Source: Atopobiaceae bacterium UBA5363 (GTDB lineage Bacteria; Actinomycetota; Coriobacteriia; Coriobacteriales; Atopobiaceae). From it: a stretch of DNA of 13,505 bases. Shown piece after piece: positions 1 through 7,519 of this stretch (positions are counted from its first letter, which is position 1; every line of letters starts with the position of its first letter). The position numbers were made by a program, and so were the translations under genes. The stretch covers positions 62,079-75,583 of the forward strand of contig DHPN01000021.1 in the NCBI GenBank assembly GCA_002407925.1. The letters run 5' to 3'. The notes under the pieces were generated by a model. The model was not told the origin of the DNA and did no database searches. It saw only the letters and a list, made by a program, of their open reading frames with translations.

Positions 1-1178
1 TTGCCATGGTCAACATGGCCCATAACCGTAACGACAGGTGGACGGGGCTTGAGATCTTTTGGATCATCGTAGAAGCTGAAAGAGTTTTCCTCCTCTTTCG
101 TCATGACCCGCACATCTACGCCAAGGTCATCTGCGACGAGCTCGATCAGGTCATCTGACATGGATTGCGTCATCGTGAGTGGAGTGCCGAGCAAGAACAG
201 GCGCTTGATGATGTCATTTGCCGGAACGCCGATGAGCTCTGCCAGCTGGGCAACTGTGGCACCCTGCGGTACGTCGACGCGGTCAAGCTTGGAGAGGTCC
301 TGGTCGTTTTGGATAGCCTCTTCGACCTTCTGCTCGTGTTCTGCCTCTGCCTGCTGCTGCTTGCGACGCTCCTTGCGCCGCTTGCGCCTTCCCGTGGACT
401 CTTCGGTGGCCTCGCGCACCGCCTTGCGCGCCTCTTCCAAGACGTGCTCGCGGTTGTACTCCTCAGCCTCATGCGCCATGCGACTGTAGCGATCGTCGCT
501 CTGCTTCCCCTCATGGCGGGCGCTCTTGTGGCTTCGGCCACGACTGGGCCGCATATCCTGCTCTTCAATCGCGGCCTCTTCATGCGCAGAAGAGGCAGCA
601 CGACGACCACGGCCAGCGCGCACGCTGCCAGCTTCCTTTGCAGGACGCCCGCCTCGCGCTTCCTCTTTTTTCTGAGCGGTCTGCTTGGCCTGCTCCTTGA
701 GCACCTCCTCCTGCTCTGCAATTTGATCGAGCAAATTTGAGAAGGTGGGCAAAGACTTCGGAGCCGTGTCCTTAGGTCGCCGTGCCTCTTCAGCAGCTTT
801 CTTCTTGGCTTCTTCTGCGGCCTTCTGGGCCTCTGCGCGCTTATGCGCCGCCTCGGCCTCGGCGCGGCGCTTCTCCTCTTCGCGACGCTCCTTCTCGCGG
901 CGCTGCTCAGCTGCTATGCGCTCAGCTTCGGCCTTTTTTGCGGCGGCCTTTTCTGCGGCGGCCTTCTCTGCAGCCTCAGCCTTCTTTTGAGCCTCGATCT
1001 CAGCGGCCCGGGCTTCAAGAATCGGCTTGAGCTTTTTGCGCACAATCGAGACGTAGGCGTCCTCGAGGGTCGAGGACGGAGACTTCGCCGGAATCATCAT
1101 GTCCTTGAGATGGCCGAGCATCTCTTTGCTTGTCATGCCATATTCCTTGGCGAGGTCGTGTACGCGGGTCTTTGCCAT
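1..1178 (-). CDS. infB: Translation initiation factor IF-2, N-terminal part (cut by window edge)
   Basis: GTPase that brings fMet-tRNA to the 30S subunit and promotes 50S joining in the cytoplasm. The frame opens at ATG 1178 and stays open to base 1: 392 complete codons plus two bases of the next. Residues about 1-55 form a first IF2_N domain beginning MAKTRVHDLAKEYGM. About 56-120 is an extreme Ala/Glu/Lys/Arg stretch, probably one long charged helix. A basic, Gly/Arg-rich linker follows, then a second IF2_N domain at about 305-360. The visible part ends in VMGHVDHG, the beginning of the G1 P-loop, so the G domain and the C-terminal domains lie outside the window. The start is chosen because it matches the canonical IF2_N beginning and has a GGAAGGTAGG ribosome-binding site just upstream. 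It is the third gene of rimP-nusA-infB, with 48 bp after nusA. Identity is near certain. Confidence 0.97.
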   Translation of the reverse strand, partial: MAKTRVHDLAKEYGMTSKEMLGHLKDMMIPAKSPSSTLEDAYVSIVRKKLKPILEARAAEIEAQKKAEAAEKAAAEKAAAKKAEAERIAAEQRREKERREEEKRRAEAEAAHKRAEAQKAAEEAKKKAAEEARRPKDTAPKSLPTFSNLLDQIAEQEEVLKEQAKQTAQKKEEARGGRPAKEAGSVRAGRGRRAASSAHEEAAIEEQDMRPSRGRSHKSARHEGKQSDDRYSRMAHEAEEYNREHVLEEARKAVREATEESTGRRKRRKERRKQQQAEAEHEQKVEEAIQNDQDLSKLDRVDVPQGATVAQLAELIGVPANDIIKRLFLLGTPLTMTQSMSDDLIELVADDLGVDVRVMTKEEENSFSFYDDPKDLKPRPPVVTVMGHVDHG

Positions 1179-1208
1179 GAAACCTACCTTCCAAAATACG
1201 TGCGATGC

Positions 1209-1227
1209 GCGGCAGACATCCTGCCGC
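1209..1227 (-). other. Perfect 7-bp stem-loop between nusA and infB
   Basis: GCGGCAG and CTGCCGC are perfect inverted arms (1209-1215 and 1221-1227) around a 5-nt loop. The hairpin begins on the last base of the nusA stop codon. Reading in the transcription direction, the run after it is GC-mixed and the only T-rich patch (TATTTT) comes about ten bases later, so it is a poor intrinsic terminator. It may be an RNA-processing or 3'-stabilising hairpin, or a weak attenuator inside the operon. The structure is seen directly; its role is unknown. Confidence 0.5.
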
Positions 1228-2489
1228 TAAATCAACGAATCAGGATCGTCTGACACAGGAATGTCAGACAGCTCCTGGAATTTTTCATGAATGCCGCAAA
1301 AGCGTGATCCAGGACGGGCCATGTTGCGACAACGAATGCCAGTCGGGCCGACATATTCACACCGATGAGCTCCGTCCTCTTCAGACTCAGAAGCCTGCTT
1401 GCTAGCTTGGGTAGGCAAAGACTCAAGCACCTTCGAGGCAAGCGACTCATTCTTAATATCAATATGGTAGCCCGTCAGGCGCGCGGCAAGCCGGGCGTTT
1501 TGACCTTCTTTGCCAATCGCAAGGGAAAGCTGATCGTCCGGAACGATGACCGTGGCGTAGGTGCTGGCAGGGTCGGGATCAACGATGACGCGCGTGACCT
1601 TTGCTGGGGACAAGGCGCTTGCAATGCAGCGCGCCGGATCATCGCTCCAAAGCACGACGTCGACACGCTCTCCTCGCAGCTCGGAGACCACCGTGCGCAC
1701 GCGGCTGCCCTTGGGTCCGACACAGGCACCAACTGGGTCGAGACGCTCGTCACGCGAAGAGACAGCAACCTTCGAACGCACGCCAGGGTCGCGAGCAATC
1801 GAGCGAACCTCGACCACGCCATCATAGACCTCCGGAACTTCGAGCTCAAACAGACGCTTGATGAGGTCTGGATGGGTGCGGCTGATCACAATGGAGGGAC
1901 GTGACCTCTCGCCGCGAACTGGCGGCTCAGTGGAGTTCGGGTCGCGCACCTCGACGATAATCGCCTTGATGCGCTGGTTGTGCATATAACGCTCACCCTG
2001 GGGGCGCTCATTGCGCTCGTCAGGGTTGCGGCGCAGGTCAAAGTGCGGTAGCTCAGCCTCTACTCCCTCACGTATTTTGACGATCGTGAAGTCAGGGGTG
2101 GACTGCAAGACGGTTCCCGTAATGATGTCCCCGATACGACCGGAGAACTCCTCGTAGATCTGCTCGCGCGCAGCGTTGCGTACGATCGCATTGATTTCGG
2201 CTTTCGCGTGCTGAGCTGCAATGCGGCTCGTGTCCTTGGGCGTAACGTCTACCTCGTCAAAATCAGCATACTCACCCGTCTCGGGGTCAGGCTCACCTTT
2301 AGGCACTCGTTTGTAGACGTATACATTGCCCGTCTGCGGATCGATGGTGACGCGCGCGCCATAGTCAAGATGCAGCACATTGGCATAGCTTTCAGCCAAA
2401 GACTGCTCGAGCTTGCCGATCAGGTAGAGCTGGTCGATATGCTTTTCCTCGCAAAGGGCCATAAGTGCTTCCATCATCTCTGATGCCAT
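1227..2489 (-). CDS. nusA: Transcription termination/antitermination factor NusA with a C-terminal Cys/His tail
   Basis: NusA binds RNA polymerase and nascent RNA and modulates pausing, termination and antitermination. With the start at ATG 2489 it has 420 residues. In order: N-terminal polymerase-binding domain (1 to about 110, beginning MASEMMEALMALCEEKHIDQ), S1 domain (about 115-200), KH1 with GACVGPKGSRV (264-274) and KH2 with LAIGKEGQNARLA (333-345). After KH2 comes an acidic linker and then C377-X9-C387-X10-C398-X2-H401, which looks like a small zinc-binding knuckle. The frame extends back to an ATG at 2585, but that start overlaps rimP and its 32 extra residues do not look like NusA. 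A GAGAAGGGA element lies about 12 nt before the chosen ATG, slightly far. ylxR, usual between nusA and infB in many Gram-positives, is absent. Identity is very sure; the exact start is fairly sure. Confidence 0.95.
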   Translation of the reverse strand: MASEMMEALMALCEEKHIDQLYLIGKLEQSLAESYANVLHLDYGARVTIDPQTGNVYVYKRVPKGEPDPETGEYADFDEVDVTPKDTSRIAAQHAKAEINAIVRNAAREQIYEEFSGRIGDIITGTVLQSTPDFTIVKIREGVEAELPHFDLRRNPDERNERPQGERYMHNQRIKAIIVEVRDPNSTEPPVRGERSRPSIVISRTHPDLIKRLFELEVPEVYDGVVEVRSIARDPGVRSKVAVSSRDERLDPVGACVGPKGSRVRTVVSELRGERVDVVLWSDDPARCIASALSPAKVTRVIVDPDPASTYATVIVPDDQLSLAIGKEGQNARLAARLTGYHIDIKNESLASKVLESLPTQASKQASESEEDGAHRCEYVGPTGIRCRNMARPGSRFCGIHEKFQELSDIPVSDDPDSLI

Positions 2490-2556
2490 TGTAATTCGTA
2501 TCCCTTCTCGCGAACACAGCAGCGCTCGCGTTCGCTCATCAATGCTTCGCCAAACG

Positions 2557-3060
2557 CTAGTTTCTACCGCCACGTTTCTTTCCATTTATGCTCAAATCAG
2601 GCTTGAGCTTGGCTTTTTTTATACTTGAAAGAGGCATGTGGATCTGCTCCCCATCCACTAGAAGACCAACGCCTGCGTCTGACACGCCCAAGAGCCTTCC
2701 TGTAAAGTGGCGCCTGCCTTCTGTCGCTGTCGTTTGAACCACCACATTCGATCCTGCAAAGCGCTCAAAGTCATGCGCACGACGAAGGGGGCGATCAAGC
2801 CCAGGAGAGGAAACCTCGAGGCTGTATGAGCCCGGCAGGGGATCCAGCTCGTCGAGCACCTCTGCGATCCAACTTGTTTCCCGCGTGACCTCATCGAGGG
2901 TGACGGTGGGAAGCGACTCGTCAGCATGATCGATTCTCACGCGCACAACCGGAGCGCTTGCGACACCCACAACCTCTACATCGACTATGTCAAGGCCGTG
3001 CAAGGGCGCTTCCTTCTCAAGTGCTTCGAGCACCATATCCCGAATAGGCTCTTTCGCCAT
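2557..3060 (-). CDS. rimP: Ribosome maturation factor RimP
   Basis: RimP assists late assembly of the 30S ribosomal subunit. The protein has 167 residues, slightly longer than the common 150-160. The N-terminal alpha/beta domain spans about 1-90 and contains the family signature EVSSPGLDRPL (82-92). The C-terminal SH3-like domain spans about 95-155 and is followed by a short basic tail (KKRGGRN). ATG 3060 is preceded by AAGGAG four bases upstream, a strong ribosome-binding site. It is the first gene of rimP-nusA-infB, with 67 bp to the nusA start. Expression probably starts from the promoter at 3156-3184 and passes through two leader hairpins. Confidence 0.96.
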   Translation of the reverse strand: MAKEPIRDMVLEALEKEAPLHGLDIVDVEVVGVASAPVVRVRIDHADESLPTVTLDEVTRETSWIAEVLDELDPLPGSYSLEVSSPGLDRPLRRAHDFERFAGSNVVVQTTATEGRRHFTGRLLGVSDAGVGLLVDGEQIHMPLSSIKKAKLKPDLSINGKKRGGRN

Positions 3061-3073
3061 TTTGCTCCTTCAT

Positions 3074-3089
3074 AGCCCCCATACGGGCT
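3074..3089 (-). other. Small hairpin just upstream of the rimP ribosome-binding site
   Basis: In the transcript, AGCCC and GGGCU can pair as five base pairs around a GUAUGG loop. The stem ends four bases before the AAGGAG of rimP (3065-3070). Together with the larger hairpin at 3099-3131 it makes a compact structured leader. A role in controlling ribosome access is inference; the stem is short. Confidence 0.35.
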
Positions 3090-3098
3090 CACATACAA

Positions 3099-3131
3099 AA
3101 GGAAGCAGGGCAAAAAACACCCTACTTCCTT
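3099..3131 (-). other. Attenuator-like 12-bp hairpin in the rimP-nusA-infB leader
   Basis: Arms at 3120-3131 and 3099-3110 form a 12-bp stem with one U-G wobble when read as minus-strand RNA; on the plus strand that position would be a C-A mismatch, which favours function on the minus strand. The 9-nt loop is U-rich, and the 3' arm runs into UUUUGUAU, a short U-run. It lies downstream of the predicted promoter start (about 3149) and 38 bases before the rimP start, so it could be a leaky terminator/attenuator for the operon. An alternative is that it terminates leuS read-through. Role inferred. Confidence 0.55.
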
Positions 3132-3155
3132 CACAGCTCAACTACATTCTTTTTG

Positions 3156-3184
3156 ATTAAAGCACATTAGCCCTTATGGGTCAA
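3156..3184 (-). promoter_or_regulatory. Predicted extended -10 promoter for rimP-nusA-infB
   Basis: Read on the minus strand: -35 TTGACC (3179-3184), a 17-bp spacer, and -10 TTTAAT (3156-3161). A TGC directly before the -10 makes it an extended -10 promoter. The expected start is near 3149, giving a leader of about 89 nt. This is the best promoter match in the window, and it sits in the largest intergenic gap, where an operon start is expected. Confidence 0.7.
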
Positions 3185-3216
3185 CTATGGAGCCACGTGA
3201 CAACTACGCTCATAGT
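3184..3216 (-). repeat. Imperfect inverted repeat abutting the -35 element
   Basis: ACTATGGAGC (3184-3193) and GCTCATAGT (3208-3216) form a 9-bp inverted repeat with one bulged base and a 14-nt centre containing CACGTG. It touches the upstream edge of the predicted -35 box. It could be an operator, or a weak stem at the end of leuS transcripts; no T-run follows, so it is not a good intrinsic terminator. Function unknown. Confidence 0.35.
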
Positions 3217-3250
3217 CAACTTTTATTCCCACGAATGCTAACGACATGTC

Positions 3251-3268
3251 AGCTCGTTGCGACGAACT
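3251..3268 (-). other. Stem-loop shortly after the leuS stop
   Basis: In the transcript AGUUCGU and ACGAGCU pair as seven base pairs (one U-G) around a CGCA tetraloop, 13 nt downstream of the leuS stop. A second stem (GCUGAC/GUUAGC) overlaps it and would compete. No T-run follows, so it is a possible 3' stabilising structure rather than a clear terminator. Confidence 0.35.
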
Positions 3269-3281
3269 GCCTGCCGGCCGC

Positions 3282-5843
3282 TCAAGAAGCAACGATGTTG
3301 ACCAAGCGACCAGGAACAACGACGCACTTTTTGATTTGTTTGCCATCCAAGTACTTTGCGACAGCTGCTTTTGCTGCTTCCTCCAGCTCTTCGGTAGAGG
3401 CAGCAGCAGGCACACTCGTGTGCGCGCGCACCTTACCCATCACCTGAACCGCAATCTGAATCGTCTGCCTCACGGCCTGCGACGGATCGAATTCAGGCCA
3501 AGGCTCATTGTAGACCGAGCTTTTCTGACCCAGCGCCTCGTGGAAGAGCTCCTCGGACCAATGCGGCACAATCGGTGCCAGCATGGTGACGATGTCATGC
3601 GCCACACGCCAGCACAAAGCACCGCTACGTTGGCTTTCATTGGTAGCATTTATGTATTTGCTGGCCGCGTTCGTAAGCTCCATGATGGCAGAGATTGCCG
3701 TATTGAACTGGCAGCGATCAAAATCCGCTGTGCATTTCATCCCAGAGGCGTGCAGAACACGGTTCAGCTCGGCCGCTTCGTCCTGAAGATCAGAGACAAC
3801 GAGCTCTTCATGGGGATTGGCCGTCTTGGAAAGCAGCCAAACGATACGCCACGCGCGCCTCAAGAAGCGGTTGGCCCCCTCAACTGCCTTCGGATCCCAA
3901 TCAAAGTCTTTCTCGGGAGGCGCAATGAAAAGAATGCAGAGGCGCATGGTGTCTGCACCGTATGGCTCAATGACCGAGCTTGGCGGGACCACATTGCCCT
4001 TCGATTTACTCATCACGTCGCCATGCTCGTCTTTGACCATTCCTTGGCACAAAAGGTTGGTGAAAGGCTCGTCAACGTCTATTAAGCCTTCATCCCGCAG
4101 GAACTTTGTGAAGAAACGCGAGTAGAGCAGGTGCAGGATGGCGTGCTCAATCCCACCGATGTAGTTGTCTACCGGCATCCAGCGGTCAACAGAGGCCTTC
4201 GAGAAGGGCATCTTGTCGTTATGAGGATCGCAATAGCGTATGTAATACCAGCTGGAGCACGTAAACGTATCCATCGTGTCGGTCACGCGGCGCGCAGGCC
4301 GACCGCATTTCGGGCAGGTTGTCTCATAGAAGTCAGGGTATTCGGCAAGCGTCTCTCCCGCCCCGAGATCCAAGTCGTCAGGGAGGACAACTGGCAGCTG
4401 GTCATAGGGTACCGGGACGTCGCCGCAGTTGTCGCAATGGATCATGGGGATGGGGTTGCCCCAGTAGCGCTGGCGTGAGATCAACCAGTCACGCAAGCGG
4501 AATTGGACTGTACGCCGTCCGCGGTGATGCTGTTCCAGCCAGTCGACGAACGCCTTTTCGGCTTCTGAGTGCTTGCCTCCTGCAAGGCCAGTAAACTGGC
4601 CGGACTGCACAAGGTAGCCCTCCGCGGCCATGGCCTGATCCCACTCGACATTTCTCACGACCATGTCGCGCTGGTCTTTTAGCTGATCGTAAAGAGGATC
4701 GTCCCTCTGGCAGATGATAGGCGGGATGTCCAAGCCGTATTTCCGCGCAAAGTCGAAGTCGCGCTGATCGCCGCAAGGTACGCCCATCACCGCGCCAGTG
4801 CCATAGTCAAGCAGAACATAGTCAGCAATCCATACGGGAACGGGCATGTTGTTGATGGGGTTGAAGACATAGCGCCCCGTGAAGACGCCGTGCTTCTCTC
4901 GCGCCGTCCCTTGACGCTCAACGCTTGTGACTTGCTCCACGCTTCTTTTCAGCTCTGCAAAGGCCTGCTCATTGCCTGAGCCCTCGATGAGCTCAGCTGC
5001 CAAGTCGCTCTCAGGCGGCAGAACCATGAACGAGCAGCCAAAGAGCGTGTCAGCACGGGTCGTGAAGACAGTGACCTTCCGATCCGTCGGCGTCTTTCCA
5101 TCAACATCTGCAAGGGTAAAGTCTATCTCCGCGCCCTCTGACCTTCCGATCCAGTTGCGCTGCATCTGCTTTACGCGATCAGGCCAGCCGGGAAGCTTGT
5201 CGAGATCGTCAAGCAGCTCTTGAGCATAATCAGTGATCTTAAGGTACCATTGGGAGAGGTTCCTCTTCTCAGGAACTGACCCACAACGCCAGCAGCGACC
5301 ATCGACAACCTGCTCATTAGCCAAAACGGTCTTACAGGTAGGGCACCAATTCACCGGAGAGGTGTCACGATAGACAAGGCCCTTCTCCCACATTTTGAGG
5401 AAGATCCATTGACCCCACTTGTAGTAGTCGGGATCACAGGTCTTAACCATCCGGTCGTAATCATAGGAAAAGCCCATGCGCCGCATGGTGCGCACGGCGT
5501 TGTCCATATTTTGGTAGGTCCACTTCTTCGCCTGCGTGTGGTGCTTGATTGCCGCATTTTCAGCGGGAAGGCCAAACGCGTCGAAGCCCATGGGGTGCAA
5601 GACGTCATAACCGCGCATGCGCGCCTGACGCGCCATCGCGTCGCCAATCGTGTAGTTGCGCGCGTGGCCCATGTGAAGGTCGCCCGAGGGATACGGGAAC
5701 ATCTCGAGCACGTACTTCTTGGGCTTAGTCGGGTCCTCATCCGTCTTGTAAAGCTTCTCTTCTTCCCATATCCTTTGCCACTTAGCCTCAACTGCCTGCG
5801 CATCATATGCAGGAACGTCGAAGCCGCTCGTATCATCCGCCAT
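3282..5843 (-). CDS. leuS: Leucyl-tRNA synthetase
   Basis: Class Ia aminoacyl-tRNA synthetase that charges tRNA-Leu and removes mischarged amino acids by editing. Its 853 residues fit the bacterial family. The HIGH motif is HMGH (57-60). A Cys pair set (CPTC...CWRC) marks the zinc insertion. The CP1 editing domain has the TTRADTLFG and GTGAVMGVP segments; the usual GHDxRD appears as CGDQRD (357-362), keeping the final Asp but replacing the His. The KMSKS loop reads VMSKSK (610-615), so its first Lys is Val. Tryptophan-rich and anticodon-binding segments follow, then a short C-terminal domain ending GRLVNIVAS. ATG 5843 has GAGAGG eight bases upstream. It stands alone between guaB and rimP, with a possible -10 box upstream. 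Identity is near certain. Confidence 0.98.
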   Translation of the reverse strand: MADDTSGFDVPAYDAQAVEAKWQRIWEEEKLYKTDEDPTKPKKYVLEMFPYPSGDLHMGHARNYTIGDAMARQARMRGYDVLHPMGFDAFGLPAENAAIKHHTQAKKWTYQNMDNAVRTMRRMGFSYDYDRMVKTCDPDYYKWGQWIFLKMWEKGLVYRDTSPVNWCPTCKTVLANEQVVDGRCWRCGSVPEKRNLSQWYLKITDYAQELLDDLDKLPGWPDRVKQMQRNWIGRSEGAEIDFTLADVDGKTPTDRKVTVFTTRADTLFGCSFMVLPPESDLAAELIEGSGNEQAFAELKRSVEQVTSVERQGTAREKHGVFTGRYVFNPINNMPVPVWIADYVLLDYGTGAVMGVPCGDQRDFDFARKYGLDIPPIICQRDDPLYDQLKDQRDMVVRNVEWDQAMAAEGYLVQSGQFTGLAGGKHSEAEKAFVDWLEQHHRGRRTVQFRLRDWLISRQRYWGNPIPMIHCDNCGDVPVPYDQLPVVLPDDLDLGAGETLAEYPDFYETTCPKCGRPARRVTDTMDTFTCSSWYYIRYCDPHNDKMPFSKASVDRWMPVDNYIGGIEHAILHLLYSRFFTKFLRDEGLIDVDEPFTNLLCQGMVKDEHGDVMSKSKGNVVPPSSVIEPYGADTMRLCILFIAPPEKDFDWDPKAVEGANRFLRRAWRIVWLLSKTANPHEELVVSDLQDEAAELNRVLHASGMKCTADFDRCQFNTAISAIMELTNAASKYINATNESQRSGALCWRVAHDIVTMLAPIVPHWSEELFHEALGQKSSVYNEPWPEFDPSQAVRQTIQIAVQVMGKVRAHTSVPAAASTEELEEAAKAAVAKYLDGKQIKKCVVVPGRLVNIVAS

Positions 5844-5882
5844 AAGCTTTTCCTCTCATAAGGCGCGAAAGGGCAACTCGTA

Positions 5883-5888
5883 AGTATA
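5883..5888 (-). promoter_or_regulatory. Possible -10 element of a leuS promoter
   Basis: TATACT on the minus strand lies 39 bp before the leuS start. No good -35 hexamer is seen at 16-19 bp (TGTCGT at best) and there is no TG extension, so this is weak. The resulting leader of about 33 nt is too short for a T-box riboswitch, and no T-box motif is visible in the 91-bp gap. Confidence 0.35.
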
Positions 5889-5934
5889 GCCAAGTTCGCA
5901 GCGCCCACGACATGGACCTCAGCTGTCACTGCAA

Positions 5935-7455
5935 CTAGGAGCGGAAATTAACACTGACTTGCTGATTTGCATCCTTCAGAACAACGTCATGGGCCCCGCC
6001 TTCGACCAGAGACGTCGCCGAAACCAGCGTTAGCTTTGCCTTTTTACGCAGCTCAGCAAGGTCGAGCGCCCCGCAGTTGCACATCGTAGAGCGGACCTTG
6101 AGAAGCGAGTTGTCAACGTTTTCCTTCAGTGGACCCGCATAGGGGACGTATGAGTCAACACCCTCAACAAAGGAGAGCTTCTTTTTGCCCCCGAGGTCGT
6201 AACGGGCCCAGTTGCGCGCCCGTGCGGATCCCTCTCCCCAATACTCTTTCATGTACGACCCGTTCACATTGACCCTGCGGGTTGGGCTTTCGTCGAAACG
6301 AGCAAAATACCGCCCTAGCATCAAGAAGTCAGCGCCCATAGCCAAGGCCAACGTCATGTGATAGTCATAGACGATGCCCCCGTCAGAACAGACCGGCACA
6401 TAAACGCCTGTCTGCTCGTAGTACTCGTCACGGGCGCGGCACACGTCTATGAGCGCAGACGCCTGTCCCCGGCCGATGCCCTTTTGCTCTCGCGTGATGC
6501 AAATGGAGCCGCCGCCAATGCCTACCTTAACAAAATCAGCGCCTGCGTCAGCTAGGAAGCGGAAGCCCTCGGCATCCACGACATTGCCTGCGCCGACTTT
6601 GACCGAGTCGCCATAGTGCTCACGGATCCATGCCAAGGTAATCTTTTGCCATTCAGAAAAGCCTTCGGAAGAGTCGATGCATAGCACATCAACCCCTGCA
6701 TCAACCAGCAGGGGGACGCGCGTGGCATAGTCACGCGTATTGATACCTGCGCCGACCATGTAGCGCTTTTGGGCGTCAAGGAGCTCGCCGGGGTTGGACT
6801 TGTGCGAGTCATAGTCCTTGCGGAACACCAATGAGACGAGGTGATCATTCACATCAACAATAGGAAGCTGATTCAGCTTGTTTTCCCAAATGATGTCGTT
6901 CGCCGTCTTGAGGGAAGTCTTGTCATCGGCAACGATGAGCTGGTCGCGCGGTGTCATGAAATCACGAACAAAGGTAGCGCGATCGTCGCGGGACGGGCGA
7001 TAGTCACGTGAAGTCACAATGCCGACAAGCTTGCCTCGAGGCGTTCCGTCTTCTGTGACAGGCATCGTCGAATGATGCGTGCGCTCCTTGAGGTCGAGGA
7101 CATCCTGCAATGTCATGTCTGGCGTGATTGTCGAGTCAGACGCGACGAAGCCGGCCTTGTATGTCTTGACCTCTCGCACCATAGCTGCCTCGTCTGCGGG
7201 GGTCTGCGAGCCGTAGATAAACGAGATACCGCCTTCCTGCGCGAGAGCAATCGCCAGCTTGGGCCCAGACACGGCCTGCATGATCGCCGAGACGAGAGGG
7301 ATGTTTATCGAGATCGCCGGCTGCTCGCCACGCCGATACTTCACCAACGGCGTCTTAAGCGAGACGTTATCTGGGATATTTTCAGAAGACGTGTAGCCCG
7401 GCACGAGCAGATATTCTGAAAATGTGTGGGACACTCCGTCGAAAAACGTTGCCAT
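5935..7455 (-). CDS. guaB: IMP dehydrogenase, Tritrichomonas-type
   Basis: NAD-dependent oxidation of IMP to XMP, the rate-limiting step to GTP. With start ATG 7455 (AGGGAG seven bases upstream) it has 506 residues. A (beta/alpha)8 barrel is interrupted by two CBS modules at about 100-220. The catalytic loop reads GIGGGSICITREQKG with nucleophile Cys319; the flap Arg418-Tyr419 and Asp261 are present. The C-terminal MCNCGALDLAEL and VEGGAHDV segments are intact. From memory, the Tritrichomonas foetus enzyme carries nearly the same catalytic loop and flap, and C319, R418/Y419, D261, K310 and E431 fall at identical numbers. Most bacterial GuaB proteins instead read GIGPGSICTTR. The annotated frame can start seven codons earlier (7479), but the Shine-Dalgarno favours 7455. 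No obvious terminator separates it from leuS. Confidence 0.96.
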   Translation of the reverse strand: MATFFDGVSHTFSEYLLVPGYTSSENIPDNVSLKTPLVKYRRGEQPAISINIPLVSAIMQAVSGPKLAIALAQEGGISFIYGSQTPADEAAMVREVKTYKAGFVASDSTITPDMTLQDVLDLKERTHHSTMPVTEDGTPRGKLVGIVTSRDYRPSRDDRATFVRDFMTPRDQLIVADDKTSLKTANDIIWENKLNQLPIVDVNDHLVSLVFRKDYDSHKSNPGELLDAQKRYMVGAGINTRDYATRVPLLVDAGVDVLCIDSSEGFSEWQKITLAWIREHYGDSVKVGAGNVVDAEGFRFLADAGADFVKVGIGGGSICITREQKGIGRGQASALIDVCRARDEYYEQTGVYVPVCSDGGIVYDYHMTLALAMGADFLMLGRYFARFDESPTRRVNVNGSYMKEYWGEGSARARNWARYDLGGKKKLSFVEGVDSYVPYAGPLKENVDNSLLKVRSTMCNCGALDLAELRKKAKLTLVSATSLVEGGAHDVVLKDANQQVSVNFRS

Positions 7456-7519
7456 GCAATAACTCCCTTGTCTTCTCATCTGCGTACAAGACGCTGGATA
7501 ACTTCAGTACGTCGTGGGC

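Noticed and set aside
165..740. Plus-strand open frame with long Leu-rich, membrane-like stretches
   Set aside because: It is the antisense of the Ala/Glu/Lys/Arg-rich part of infB; reverse-complementing such codons gives Leu/Phe/Cys-rich frames. No ribosome-binding site or family motif supports it.
2510..2535. Inverted repeat GCGAAC/GTTCGC before nusA
   Set aside because: Six base pairs around a 14-nt loop in GC-rich DNA, with nothing else to suggest function.
2490..2585. N-terminal extension of nusA to ATG 2585
   Set aside because: It overlaps rimP, lacks NusA-like sequence, and the canonical NusA N-terminus begins at 2489.
3185..3281. Intrinsic terminator after leuS
   Set aside because: Several short stems can form but none is followed by a T-run on the minus strand; they are recorded only as stem-loops.
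3246..4085. 279-codon plus-strand open frame
   Set aside because: It lies opposite leuS, which has full family motifs; no recognisable domain is seen in the plus-strand frame.
5844..5934. T-box riboswitch for leuS
   Set aside because: The gap is only 91 bp and shows no T-box or specifier-like stem; the possible promoter leaves about 33 nt of leader.
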